Source: Gordonia rubripertincta | GTDB taxonomy: Bacteria; Actinomycetota; Actinomycetes; Mycobacteriales; Mycobacteriaceae | NCBI RefSeq assembly: GCF_038024875.1 | Contig: NZ_CP136136.1 | Location: 1,550,001 to 1,614,000 of the forward strand | Direction of reading: 5' to 3' | DNA length: 64,000 bases | Shown: in pieces, positions 49,592-59,013 of the stretch | Layout: every line of letters starts with the position of its first letter | Position numbering within the stretch: the stretch's first letter is position 1 | Position numbers and translations under genes: made by a program | The notes under the pieces: generated by a model | What the model saw: only the letters and a program-made list of their open reading frames with translations | What the model was told of the DNA's origin: nothing | The model's database searches: none

Positions 49592-51226
49592 CTACCGCAG
49601 CGCGCCGAGTTCGGTGTCCCCCAGCACCGCGGCCGCCGCGTTACGACCCGGGATACCGCTCACGCCTCCGCCGCGTCGTGCGCCGGCGCCGCACAGCAAC
49701 AGTCGCGGATGGCGCGTCTCGACGCCCCAGGTGCCGACCTCCGTCGCCGTTTCCGCCCACGGCCACCGCAGCGACTGGTGGAAGATGTTGCCGCCGGGCA
49801 GCCCGAGCATCTCCTCGAGGTCCTGAGGGGTTTTCGCCTCGATGCACGGACGGCCGTCGAGGTCGTGGGCGATGACATTCTGGATCGGCTCGGCCAGCAG
49901 CATGTTCAGCGAGGCGAAGGTCGCGCCCACCGCGTGCTCGACGGCGCCCGGCTCGTCGAAGACGTCCGGCGGCATGTGCAGCCCGAACAGCGTGAGCGTG
50001 TGTTTGCCGTCGAGTTCGGGTCCGAGGATGGACCGGTCGGAGAGGGTGTGGCAGTAGATCTCGCACGGCGGCAGTTCCGGGACCTCGCCGCGGGTGGCCT
50101 GCCGCCAGGCCTCGTGGAGCTGGCTCGCGGTCTCGTTGATGTGGAAGGTGCCCGCGAACGCCGCCTCCGGTGACACCGACTCGTCGCGAAGGCGGGGGAG
50201 ACGGTCAAGGAGGAGGTTGATCTTCAGCTGCGAACCCCTCGGGTGGGCCTCGCACGTGATCGGCTCGTCGAGCAGCGTGTTGAGGACCTGCGGTGCGCAG
50301 GCGGCGTAGAGCATCGAACCGCGGACCGTGCGTGTGCCCTGGGCGCGGTCGGAGTATTCGACGGTCCCGTCGGCGGGGTCGACGCCGGACACCGTGACCC
50401 CGGTGCAGATCTCGGCACCCGCTGACGCCGCAGCCTGGTACAGCGCGCCCGAGACCGCCCCCATGCCCCCGGCCGGGACGTCCCAGTCCCCGGTCCCGCC
50501 GCCGATCACGTGGTAGAGGAAGCAGATGTTCTGCCGCAGCGACGGGTCGTCGAGGTCGGCGAACGTGCCGATCAGGCCGTCGGTGGCGGCGATGCCGCGC
50601 AGCAGGTCGTGGTCGAAGTACTGGGCGAGCAGCGTGCCGAGCGGCAGCGTGGTGAGCGCCTCCCACAGCTCGGCGTCGGAGGTGTCGGTGCCGACGGCGA
50701 GTTCGTGCATGTCGGCGGCGGTGCGGAGGGGCTCGGTCAGGGTCGGGAAGACGCGCTGCGCGATGGTGCCGACGCGGCGGTAGAAGGACTGCCACGCCGT
50801 GAAGGCGGCGTTGGAGTAGCCCACGGCGTCGGCGCCGACGCGGTCGGCGTGCAGCACCCGGTGGAAGGACTCCGCGGTCGCGTCGTCGTCCTGGGTGTCG
50901 ATGAGGATGCCGCGCGTCGGGTCCGACGGCAGCGGTGTGTACGACGAGTAGCGGCGGCGGATCAGCGAGATGTCGAGGTCGAGGTCGGTGATGATCTCGC
51001 GGGGCATCAGCGAGACCAGATACGAAAACCGCGACAGCTGGGCGGCGAGACCGGGGAAGGGCATCGCCGAGACGGTCGCCCCGCCGACGTGGTCTGCCTT
51101 CTCCAGGACGAGGACCCGGCGACCGGCGCGCGCGAGATAGGCGGCGGCGGTCAGGCCGTTGTGTCCCGCGCCGATGATGACGTCGTCATAAAAAGCAACT
51201 GCGGTGCCCGTCGATCCTGTGCCCAT
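49592..51226 (-). CDS. Phytoene desaturase-like FAD-dependent oxidoreductase (PYROXD2 type)
   Basis: A 544-residue flavoprotein with an N-terminal dinucleotide-binding motif (VIIGAGHNGLTAAAYLARAGRRVLVLEK) and a C-terminal FAD-closing motif (LLLCGAGARRGGGVSGIPGRNAA). Size and motifs fit the PYROXD2/CrtI-like group rather than a true carotenoid desaturase: no carotenoid genes are near. It lies upstream of dprE1 on the same strand, 88 bases from its start. Function unknown. A second, shorter member of the same group is encoded at 54059-55462. Confidence 0.88.
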   Translation of the reverse strand: MGTGSTGTAVAFYDDVIIGAGHNGLTAAAYLARAGRRVLVLEKADHVGGATVSAMPFPGLAAQLSRFSYLVSLMPREIITDLDLDISLIRRRYSSYTPLPSDPTRGILIDTQDDDATAESFHRVLHADRVGADAVGYSNAAFTAWQSFYRRVGTIAQRVFPTLTEPLRTAADMHELAVGTDTSDAELWEALTTLPLGTLLAQYFDHDLLRGIAATDGLIGTFADLDDPSLRQNICFLYHVIGGGTGDWDVPAGGMGAVSGALYQAAASAGAEICTGVTVSGVDPADGTVEYSDRAQGTRTVRGSMLYAACAPQVLNTLLDEPITCEAHPRGSQLKINLLLDRLPRLRDESVSPEAAFAGTFHINETASQLHEAWRQATRGEVPELPPCEIYCHTLSDRSILGPELDGKHTLTLFGLHMPPDVFDEPGAVEHAVGATFASLNMLLAEPIQNVIAHDLDGRPCIEAKTPQDLEEMLGLPGGNIFHQSLRWPWAETATEVGTWGVETRHPRLLLCGAGARRGGGVSGIPGRNAAAAVLGDTELGALR

Positions 51227-51281
51227 CGATAACAGGGTCTCAGATCGACGGACACCGCAGAGGCGTCCTGCAATTCTCGGG

Positions 51282-52544
51282 TCAGCGCAGGATGCGGGCC
51301 ACGAACGGGGTCGAGTCCTTCATCGAGGCGAGAACCGCGCTGGAGTGGTCGTCCTCGGGGTAGACGAACAGCTCGACGGGCTGGTTGTTGGCCTTCATCT
51401 GTGCGTAGAGCGACAGTGCCGACGGCGCCGGCACATCGACGTCCCGAAGGCCCTGGCCCAGGAAGATCGGGCGGTCGTATCCCTTGTACGGCGTCGCCAT
51501 GTACTTGTGCAGCGCCGGGCTCAGACCCGGGATCGACATCAGCGGTGCCTTGAACCAGGTGCGCACATCGTCACCGGCAAGGGACTTCTTGAGGATCGGG
51601 TAGCAGGTGGTGCGACCCTCGGCCAGGCGTGCGATGCCCTTCGGCGTCATGACCTTGGTGATGTTCATGTCCGGACGGGTGTCGTTGAACCCGGCCAGGA
51701 TGTAGGCGGTGTAGGCGTTCAGGCCGCCGGGCAGGTTCACCGGCGGGACGACCGGCCCCAGGTTCTGGTACAGGTACTCGAGGTTGGCCGGGATGCCGGT
51801 GGCGACGACGCCGCGGTAGTCCAGACCCGATCCGCGGCTGAACTCGGTGGCGTAGCGAGCGCCGTTCAGCGCGGCTGCCGCACCCTGCGACTGCCCGATG
51901 ATCGCCCAGCGCTTGGCCAGCGGCAGATCCATCTGATGCGACGCGACGACGATGTCGACGATCGCGTGCGCCGCGGTCACGCCGTTCAGGTAGGCCATCA
52001 GACCGGGGGTGCCCAGGCCGACGTAGTCGGCTGCGACCACCGCGTATCCCTGGTTCAGCCAGTGGCCCAGGTACTTCTGGTCGCGGTCGCTGCGCGGGAA
52101 CGCCGACGGCGTGCAGTCGTCGTTCATGCCGACGGTGCCGTGTGCCCAGGAGATGATCGGCCAGCCACCGGCCGGAGCCTTGCCCTTGGGCAGGAACACC
52201 GCACCGGTGCCCGTCGCCATCTTGCCGTGCTGGTTCAGCGACGAGTACTGGATGCGGTAGGCGTCACCGGCCGCGGGGAGGTTGAGCTCCTCCGCCAGCG
52301 GAACCTTGGCGATGAGGGTGCCCGCCTTGGCCGGGATGGGGCCGGAGTATTCGGTGACATCGAGGCCGGACCAGTTCGGGATACCGACGGAGACCGCGTC
52401 ATCCGCGTGTGCCGGAGCGGTCGATCCGAGTGCGAGCAGCACCATGCCGATGCCGGTGATGACGGAGACGAGTGTTCGTGTGGTGCGCGACACCGGTGAT
52501 CTGGACGTGAAGGCAGACATGTTCAGCACAGTAAAGGTACTCAT
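51282..52544 (-). CDS. Secreted lipase (secretory lipase family)
   Basis: A 420-residue exported alpha/beta hydrolase. A signal peptide (VSVITGIGMVLLALGSTAPAHA) ends around residue 46. The mature part has the oxyanion region SWAHGTVG, nucleophile Ser in GQSQGAAAA, and C-terminal Asp/His (EDDHSSAV). It fits the LIP/secretory lipase family (PF03583) known in Corynebacteriales and fungi. The start is either MSTFTV at 52544 or MSAFTS eight residues on. Probably acts on extracellular or envelope esters. It is divergent from the aldo-keto reductase gene. Confidence 0.87.
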   Translation of the reverse strand: MSTFTVLNMSAFTSRSPVSRTTRTLVSVITGIGMVLLALGSTAPAHADDAVSVGIPNWSGLDVTEYSGPIPAKAGTLIAKVPLAEELNLPAAGDAYRIQYSSLNQHGKMATGTGAVFLPKGKAPAGGWPIISWAHGTVGMNDDCTPSAFPRSDRDQKYLGHWLNQGYAVVAADYVGLGTPGLMAYLNGVTAAHAIVDIVVASHQMDLPLAKRWAIIGQSQGAAAALNGARYATEFSRGSGLDYRGVVATGIPANLEYLYQNLGPVVPPVNLPGGLNAYTAYILAGFNDTRPDMNITKVMTPKGIARLAEGRTTCYPILKKSLAGDDVRTWFKAPLMSIPGLSPALHKYMATPYKGYDRPIFLGQGLRDVDVPAPSALSLYAQMKANNQPVELFVYPEDDHSSAVLASMKDSTPFVARILR

Positions 52545-52656
52545 GTGCCGGGTACACCTCGAGGCGGTGACTATTCGTGCCGTACCGGAGTGGTTTCCGT
52601 GCCGCTGCCGGTTTCCAGTTTGGTCTCGGCGGAGCGAACGCGGGCCGCAGCCGACC

Positions 52657-52668
52657 TATCCTTGTCGG
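52657..52668 (+). promoter_or_regulatory. Leaderless-type promoter of the aldo-keto reductase gene
   Basis: TATCCT (52657-52662) is followed by six bases and then the GTG start codon. No ribosome-binding stretch is present between them. Spacing fits transcription beginning on the G of the start codon. The same layout recurs at 53509-53521 and 54047-54059. Confidence 0.55.
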
Positions 52669-53499
52669 GTGGACATCCCCTCGGTCGAGCTCAGCAACGG
52701 TCAGTCGATTCCTCTCGTGGGACTCGGGACCTACAACATGCTCGGCCGACCGTGCATCGGCGCGGTCAGCGCCGCGCTCAAGGCGGGATACCGACTCCTC
52801 GACACCGCTCCCCGCTACAGCAACGAGCTCAGTGTCGGCATGGGTGTGCACGGTTCGGGGATCGCTCGCGACGAGGTCATCGTCCAGACCAAGCTCAGTG
52901 GCGGTGACCAGGGGTTCGACGAGGCGATCAACGCGGCCAAGGAGAGTGCGCGGCGGCTCGGTGTCGGCTACATCGACGTCTACCTGATCCATTGGCCGTG
53001 CCCGAGTCTCGGGCGCACGGTCGACTCGTGGAAGGCGTTGCTCACCCTGGCCGACGAGGGCTACGTGCGTACGCCCGGTGTCTCGAATTTCAAACAGCAC
53101 CACCTTCAGACCCTCTTCGACGAGACGGGGCGCTGGCCGGTGCTCAACCAGATCCAGTGCTCACCGGCGCTGCCGCGGACCGAGCTCCGGGAATTCATGG
53201 CGGAGCAGGGGATTCACGCGCAGGCGTGGCATCCCACCGGCCGTAAGGAAGGTCTCCTGGGCGACCCGGTGATCCTGCGGATCGCCCGGAAGTACGGCAA
53301 GTCGCCGACCCAGATCGCGCTGCGGTGGGCGGTGCAGCACGGCATCGGCGTCGTGCCGAAGTCCTCGCACGCCGGGCGCCAGCTCGAGAACGCCGACCTC
53401 TTCGACTTCGCCCTCGACGACGCGGACCTCGCCGACCTCGCCTCGCTGGACCGCGGCGAACGCGCCGCCCGTGACTCGGACGTCGACGAGGAGTTCTGA
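52669..53499 (+). CDS. Aldo-keto reductase
   Basis: A 276-residue AKR with a TIM-barrel fold, NADPH dependent. GTG 52669 is chosen over the longer upstream reading because it gives the family N-terminus IPSVELSNGQSIPLVGLGTYNM and sits six bases from a -10 hexamer. Catalytic residues: Asp and Tyr in LLDTAPRYSNE, Lys in VIVQTKLSG, His in YLIHWPCPS. The C-terminal cofactor segment GVVPKSSHAGRQLENADLFDF is present. Most like prokaryotic AKR5-type 2,5-diketogluconate reductase/glyoxal reductases; substrate unknown. First of three closely spaced genes (AKR, gtrA, flavoprotein). Confidence 0.92.
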   Translation: MDIPSVELSNGQSIPLVGLGTYNMLGRPCIGAVSAALKAGYRLLDTAPRYSNELSVGMGVHGSGIARDEVIVQTKLSGGDQGFDEAINAAKESARRLGVGYIDVYLIHWPCPSLGRTVDSWKALLTLADEGYVRTPGVSNFKQHHLQTLFDETGRWPVLNQIQCSPALPRTELREFMAEQGIHAQAWHPTGRKEGLLGDPVILRIARKYGKSPTQIALRWAVQHGIGVVPKSSHAGRQLENADLFDFALDDADLADLASLDRGERAARDSDVDEEF

Positions 53500-53508
53500 C
53501 ACGTCGGC

Positions 53509-53520
53509 TAGGGTGTCAGC
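53509..53520 (+). promoter_or_regulatory. Leaderless-type promoter of gtrA
   Basis: TAGGGT (53509-53514) lies six bases ahead of the GTG start at 53521, within the 21-base gap after the aldo-keto reductase stop, and no ribosome-binding site is visible. The position supports an internal leaderless start. Confidence 0.5.
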
Positions 53521-54039
53521 GTGTCTCGACCCGACCCCGGCAACGACGAACCCGCAGGTGACGTCCCCCACGATCACCACGAGGACTTCAAGACGCGGCA
53601 TGCGCCGATGCCGATCGAGTTGCCCTTCGACGACGAAGAGGCGTCGACCGACGTCGACCTGAAGACGCAGCTGATCCGCTTCGTCGTCACCGGTGCCGGG
53701 TCGGCGGTCCTCGACTTCGGGCTGACGCTGTTCCTGCAATACATCGTCGGAACCCCGGACTGGGTCGCGAAGGCACTCGGCTTCATCCTCGGCACCACCG
53801 TCGCGTACCTGATCAACCGGCGCTGGACGTTCCGCGCCGAGCCGAGCGCCGCCCGCTTCGCCGCGGTCGTGCTCCTCTACCTGGTCACCTTCGCGGTCAA
53901 CGTCGGTCTGTACAGCTGGCTGTCTTCCCTGTGGGAAAAGACCGCCCTCTACTCGGCGATCGCGTTCGTCATCGCGCAGGGCACCGCGACGGTCATCAAC
54001 TTCGTGGTCCAGCGGGCGGTCATCTTCAAGATCCGCTGA
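53521..54039 (+). CDS. GtrA-family membrane protein (Rv3789 type)
   Basis: A 172-residue protein with a ~50-residue acidic cytosolic N-terminus and four membrane segments (FVVTGAGSAVLDFGLTLFLQ; ALGFILGTTVAYLINRRWTF; FAAVVLLYLVTFAVNVGLY; AIAFVIAQGTATVINFVVQ). The GtrA landmark INRRWTFR is clear. In M. tuberculosis Rv3789, next to dprE1, has been proposed to move or organise DPA and to assist AftA in arabinan assembly. Position within the same locus supports that role here, though it lies ~4 kb from dprE1 on the opposite strand. Confidence 0.9.
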   Translation: MSRPDPGNDEPAGDVPHDHHEDFKTRHAPMPIELPFDDEEASTDVDLKTQLIRFVVTGAGSAVLDFGLTLFLQYIVGTPDWVAKALGFILGTTVAYLINRRWTFRAEPSAARFAAVVLLYLVTFAVNVGLYSWLSSLWEKTALYSAIAFVIAQGTATVINFVVQRAVIFKIR

Positions 54040-54058
54040 TCGCGGCTACCGTGGCGGC

Positions 54059-55462
54059 ATGCGAAGAGCCGTCGTAGTCGGAGCAGGACCCAACGGACTC
54101 GCGGGCGCGGTCCGGCTCGCCCAGGCGGGTCTGGAGGTGACCGTGCTGGAGGCCGCCGACGAGATCGGTGGCGGCACACGCAGTGCTGAGCTGTTCGAGC
54201 CGGGCATCATGCACGACATCTGTTCGGCCTTCCACCCGCTCGGCGCGGCGTCGCCGTATCTGAGGACCCTCGGTCTCGAGCAGTACGGCCTGCGCTTTCT
54301 CCGACCGGAGATCGACGCCGCGCATCCCCTCGACGACGGCACCGCCGGCCTCTTCCACCAGTCGGTCGAGAAGACGGCGGCCGGGCTCGGCGCCGACGGT
54401 CGACGGTGGCGCGCGATCTTCGGGCCCGTGGCGCAACGCTTCTCCACCATCGCCGACGACGCGCTCGGGCCCATGATGCGAATCCCCCGGCACCCGCTGG
54501 GTTTCGTCGGCTTCGCCGCCCGGTCGGGGCTACCGGCGACGCTGCTGGCCCGCGCCTTCTCCACCCCGCAGGCACGCGCGCTCTTCATCGGCATCGCGGC
54601 GCATCCCTTCGTGCGGTTGAACCGGATCGGGACTGCGGCGGGCGGCGTGATGCTCACCGCGGCCGGCCACGTCGAGGGCTGGCCGGTGGCCGAGGGCGGT
54701 TCCGCCGCGATCACCCGGGCGCTGGCCGCGAAACTGGCCGATCTCGGTGGTCGGATCGAGACCGGCACCACCGTGACCAGCCGCGCCGACCTCGACGCCG
54801 ACATCGTCCTGCTCGACACCGACCCCACAGCGGCGCAACGCATTCTCGGCACCGAACAGCCGTCGCGCACCGCCCGGACCTATCGCCATCACCAGGGTGG
54901 ACCCGGGGCGTTCAAGGTGGACTACATCGTCGAGGGCGAGGTCGGGTGGACCGCACCCGGATGCGACCGCGCCGGCGTTGTGCATCTCGGCGGCACGATG
55001 GACCAGGTGGTGAAAGCGGAGAACACGGTTCTCGACGGTCGGATGCCCGACGATCCGTTCGTCCTCATCGGCCAGCAGTGGCTCGCCGACCCCTCCCGGG
55101 CGAAGGGTGATCGGAAACCGCTGTGGGCGTACGCGCATGTGCCACGTGGCTACACCGGTGACGCGACCGAGGCGGTCACCGCGCAGATCGAACGCTTCGC
55201 CCCGGGATTCCGGTCGCGCATCCGTGCGTCGCGGAGCACAGGTCCCGCCGAACTCGAGGTCGAGAACCCCAACTACGTCGGCGGTGACATCGGCGGCGGC
55301 CGAAATGACCTGTGGCACCTCGTCGCCCGCCCCCGCTTGTCGCCGAATCCGTACGCCACGGGGGTCGACGGCGTGTACCTGTGCTCCTCGTCGACCCCGC
55401 CGGGCGGGGGAGTGCACGGCATGTGCGGGTTCCGCGCCGCGGAGGCCGCGCTGCGGGGGTAG
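54059..55462 (+). CDS. FAD-dependent oxidoreductase, phytoene desaturase-like
   Basis: A 467-residue NAD(P)/FAD-binding protein. N-terminal VVVGAGPNGLAGAVRLAQAGLEVTVLEA and the C-terminal CrtI-like segment YLCSSSTPPGGGVHGMCGFRAAEAAL mark the PYROXD2/CrtI-like group. No carotenoid gene is nearby, so desaturation of phytoene is unlikely. TACCGT (54047-54052) stands six bases before the ATG, again a leaderless-type promoter. It follows gtrA by 19 bases and converges with the ABC transporter operon, only one base separating the stops. Substrate unknown. Confidence 0.88.
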   Translation: MRRAVVVGAGPNGLAGAVRLAQAGLEVTVLEAADEIGGGTRSAELFEPGIMHDICSAFHPLGAASPYLRTLGLEQYGLRFLRPEIDAAHPLDDGTAGLFHQSVEKTAAGLGADGRRWRAIFGPVAQRFSTIADDALGPMMRIPRHPLGFVGFAARSGLPATLLARAFSTPQARALFIGIAAHPFVRLNRIGTAAGGVMLTAAGHVEGWPVAEGGSAAITRALAAKLADLGGRIETGTTVTSRADLDADIVLLDTDPTAAQRILGTEQPSRTARTYRHHQGGPGAFKVDYIVEGEVGWTAPGCDRAGVVHLGGTMDQVVKAENTVLDGRMPDDPFVLIGQQWLADPSRAKGDRKPLWAYAHVPRGYTGDATEAVTAQIERFAPGFRSRIRASRSTGPAELEVENPNYVGGDIGGGRNDLWHLVARPRLSPNPYATGVDGVYLCSSSTPPGGGVHGMCGFRAAEAALRG

Positions 55463-55463
55463 C

Positions 55464-58050
55464 TCAAGCCCGCTGCGGCACCTCCGGCGGAATCGCGGCG
55501 AGAAGGCTTCGGGTGTAATCGGTTTCGGGATCGTGCAGGATCTGCGACGCCGGACCTGCTTCGACGACCCTGCCGTTATGCATCACCGCGACGGTGTCGC
55601 TGATCTGCTCGACGACGGCAAGGTCGTGTGCGATGAACAGAAAGGTCAGGCCCTTTTCGCGCTGCAGGCCGCGCAGCAGCTCGAGGACACCCGCCTGCAC
55701 CGACACGTCCAGCGATGCCGTCGACTCGTCGAGAATGAGTATCTCCGGTTCGGAGGCCAGCGCCCGCGCGATGCACACGCGCTGGCGCTGTCCGCCGGAC
55801 ATCTCATGTGGATAGCGGCCGAGGAAGGAGGCGTCGAGACTGACATCGGCGAGCAATTGCTCTGCGCGACTCCGCATCGCGTCGCGGCCGGACGTCAGCC
55901 CGTGTGCGCGGAGCGGTTCCACGATCGACGCGGCGGCGGTCATCCGCGGATCGAGCGAGGCGGTCGGGTCCTGGAAAACCATCGCGACCCGGCGTCGGAG
56001 CAGCGCCTCGTCGGTGCCGCGGACGCCCACCGCCTCGACCTCGCGCCCGTCGACGGAGACCATGACGCTGCCCGTCACCGTCGTTCCCTGGCCGGAGGTG
56101 ATAAGTCCGGTGACAACCCCTGCGACAGTGGACTTTCCCGACCCCGACTCGCCGACGATGCCGAGCGTCCGGCCGCGTGCCACCTCGAGGTCGACCCCGT
56201 CGATCGCGTGCACCAGGCTTCGGCCCGTCGGTCCGCGCACGACGTACTCCACGCCGAGTCCGCTCACCTGCAGGACGGGTGACTCCGCGACTTCCTTCGT
56301 CAGGCCCGGGCCGGTGTCGCGTTCCCCGACCTTGCTCAGCAACGGCCGGGAGTCGAGGAGCTTCCGGCTGTACTCGTCCTGCGGGTCGTCGAAGAGCGCT
56401 GCCACGTCTCGACTTTCGACGATGCGACCCGAACGCATGACCATGACGCGGTCGGCGATCCGGCCGATCACCCCGAGGTCGTGGCTGATCCAGATCACCG
56501 CCATCCCGCGTTTGCGTTGCAGCTCGGCGACGAGGTCGATGATCTGCGCCTGGGGTGGTGACGTCGAGGGCCGTGGTCGCCTCGTCGGCGATGAGCAGTT
56601 CGGGGTCGCAGGCGAGGGCGATCGCGATCATCACGCGCTGGCGCTGGCCGCCCGAGAGTTGGTGCGGGTATGCGCGCAAACGGCTTTCCGGGTCGGGCAG
56701 GTTGACGTCGCGGAGCAGCTGCAGTGCGCGGTCGTGTGCCTCGGCGCGACCGAGGCCGAGATGCCGACGAGGTCCCTCGGTGAGTTGCTGCTCGATGGTG
56801 AGCAGCGGATTGAGGCTCGACGACGGGTCCTGGAAGACGAACCCGACCTTCGTCCCGTGGAGGGCCCGCAGCGTCGACGGGGTGGCACCGACGATCTCGG
56901 TTCTGCCGAGTCGAGCTGATCCGCGAACGTAGGCGCTCGGGGCGTCGAACAGGCCGGTCGCCGACAGCACGCTCAGCGACTTTCCCGAACCGCTTTCACC
57001 GACGATGCCGAGAGTCTCTCCGCGTGCCACCGTGAAACTGATGCCGTGCACGATTTCTCGCGGTCCGACCCCGATGATGAGGTCCTCCACATCCAGCACG
57101 GAATCCTCGGTGACGGCGCGTGCCGGCTTCGGATTCGCCGTGGCGACGGTGACGGACCCGCGGTCGTGTCCCCGGTTGCGCAGCAGGGTGCGCTGCCGCG
57201 GGTCGAGCACGTCGCGCACACCGTCGCCGACCAGGTTGAACGCGAACACGGTGAACAGGATCGCGAGGCCGGGGAAGACGCCCATCCACCATGCGGTGGT
57301 GATGAAACCCTGTGCGTCGAACAGCATCCGGCCCCACGACGGATCGGGCGGCTGGACACCGAGGCCCAGGAAGGACAGCGCAGCCTCCGACAGGATGGCG
57401 AACGCGAGGGAGATCGAGGTCTGCACGATGACCGGCCCCGAGATGTTCGGCAGAACATGGCTGAACAGGATCCGGGAGGTGCGCACACCCATCGTCCGAG
57501 CCGACTGCACGTACTGGGTCTGCCGCACCCTCAGCGTGTCCGCGCGGGCGACGCGGGCGAAGATGGGGATGTACACGACCCCGATGGCGATCATCGCCGA
57601 CGTGACACCGGGTCCCAGGACCGCGACGATCGCCAGTGCCAGGAGGAGCACGGGGAACGAGAAGACCACGTCGACGATGCGCATGAGCGCCGTGTCGAGC
57701 ACCCCGCCGGCGAAACCCGCGACCATTCCCAGGACCACGCCGACGGTCAGCGAGATCGCCACGGCGATCACCGCGACCCGCAGACTCACCGACGCGGCGA
57801 GCACGACCCGGGAGAAGACGTCGCGACCGAGGTCGTCGGTGCCGAACAGATGCGACCAGCTCGGTGCCTGCAGCGCGTTCGGCACGTCGATCGCGTTGGC
57901 GCCGTACGGGGCGATCAGCGGACCGAAGATCGCGGCGATGACGGCCACCGCGATGATGATCAGTCCCGCGACCGACGCCCGATTGCGGAGCAGCAGTCGC
58001 CAGGCCGAATCCGTGGTGGCGGCGGGAGGTTCGGGTGCGCGGAGGGTCAT
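55464..58050 (-). pseudogene. Oligopeptide ABC transporter permease fused to two ATPase domains (DppC-DppD-DppF), frameshifted once in this sequence
   Basis: One gene encodes three usual subunits. Residues ~1-290 are a DppC/OppC permease (FGTDDLGRDVFSRVV; EAALSFLGLGVQPPDPSWG). Then comes a first ATPase (Walker A GESGSGKS, LSGGQRQ, Walker B LLIADEATTALD) and a second ATPase (GESGSGKST, MSGGQRQ, ILILDESTASLD). There is no stop between permease and ATPase. The frame breaks at 56550-56557 (CTGGGGTG on +). Deleting one base joins ALDVTT to QAQIIDLVAELQRKRG and restores ~861 residues. Start ATG 58050 overlaps the DppB-like stop (ATGA). Imports peptides or related small molecules; substrate unknown. 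The break is in the octamer common to all frameshifts here, so likely artefactual. Confidence 0.85.
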
Positions 58051-59012
58051 GACAACCGGATCCTCGGATCGATGACGGCGTAGAGGATGTCCACGACGAG
58101 GTTCACGAGCAGGAAGATCACTGCGATCAGCAGGATGGCTCCCTGCAGCACCGGATAGTCGCGGGCCGCGACCGAGTCGTAGACCAGCAGTCCCAGACCC
58201 GGCCAGGCGAACACGACCTCCACGACGATGACGCCACCGAGCAGCCCGGCGAACTGGATCCCGGAGATGGTGAGGACCGGAACCAGTGCGTTGCGCCCCA
58301 CGTGGTCGATCATGATCTTCTTCTTGCTCAGACCCTTTGACTCGGCGGTGGTGACGAACGGGGTGTTCACGACCTCGAGCACCGACGACCGGACGTACCG
58401 CGTCATGATCGCGCCGGTCACGACCCCGACCGTCACCGCGGGCAGAACGAGATGCTCGAACCAGCCGAGCGGCCCGTCGGTGAACGGCTGGTATCCCGCT
58501 GACGGCAGCCAGCCGAGCGCGGTCGAGAACAGGCCGATCAGCAGGATGCCCATCCAGAAGTCCGGGACCGAGATGCCGAACTGGCTGATGACGCGAATGA
58601 CGTTGTCGGCCAGACGGCCTTCGCGGAGCGCCGCCCACGCCCCCAGTGGGATCGCGATGAGCAGGGCCACCACGATGGCGGCGAGGGCGAGCGTGATGGT
58701 GGCGGGCAACCGGTCGAACAACATGGTCGTGACGGGTTCGCTGTTGCGGAAGCTGACACCGAGGTCGCCGGTGAAGGCGTTACCGACGTAGGCGAACAGC
58801 TGATTGGCCAGTGGCTGGTCCAGGCCGGATGCACTGCGCAGCGCCTCATACGATTCCGGCGTGTAGCGCGTGCCGAGTGCTATGCGCACCGGGTCGCCGG
58901 GCACGATCTGGATCAGGAAGAACACCGCGACGATCACCCCGAGCAGCACGGCGACGGTGTAGGCGAGCCGGATGAGGATGAATCGCACCAGCGGGGAACG
59001 GAGCGCGGTCAC
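58047..59012 (-). CDS. Oligopeptide ABC transporter permease, DppB type
   Basis: A 321-residue inner-membrane permease. The GTG at 59012 is chosen because it lies two bases after the binding-protein stop and gives the family start FILIRLAYTVAVLLGVIVAVFFLIQIVPGDPV; a longer reading would run inside that gene. Further DppB landmarks are GLDQPLANQLFAYVGNAFTGDLGVSFR and the conserved loop SVLEVVNTPFVTTAESKGLSKKKI (EAA-type). Six membrane segments are expected. It pairs with the DppC part of the downstream fusion, overlapping it by four bases. Confidence 0.92.
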   Translation of the reverse strand: MTALRSPLVRFILIRLAYTVAVLLGVIVAVFFLIQIVPGDPVRIALGTRYTPESYEALRSASGLDQPLANQLFAYVGNAFTGDLGVSFRNSEPVTTMLFDRLPATITLALAAIVVALLIAIPLGAWAALREGRLADNVIRVISQFGISVPDFWMGILLIGLFSTALGWLPSAGYQPFTDGPLGWFEHLVLPAVTVGVVTGAIMTRYVRSSVLEVVNTPFVTTAESKGLSKKKIMIDHVGRNALVPVLTISGIQFAGLLGGVIVVEVVFAWPGLGLLVYDSVAARDYPVLQGAILLIAVIFLLVNLVVDILYAVIDPRIRLS

Positions 59013-59013
59013 G

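Noticed and set aside
49592..55462. The two CrtI-like flavoproteins as a carotenoid cluster
   Set aside because: No phytoene synthase, prenyl synthase or cyclase gene is nearby, and the motifs fit the PYROXD2-like group better.
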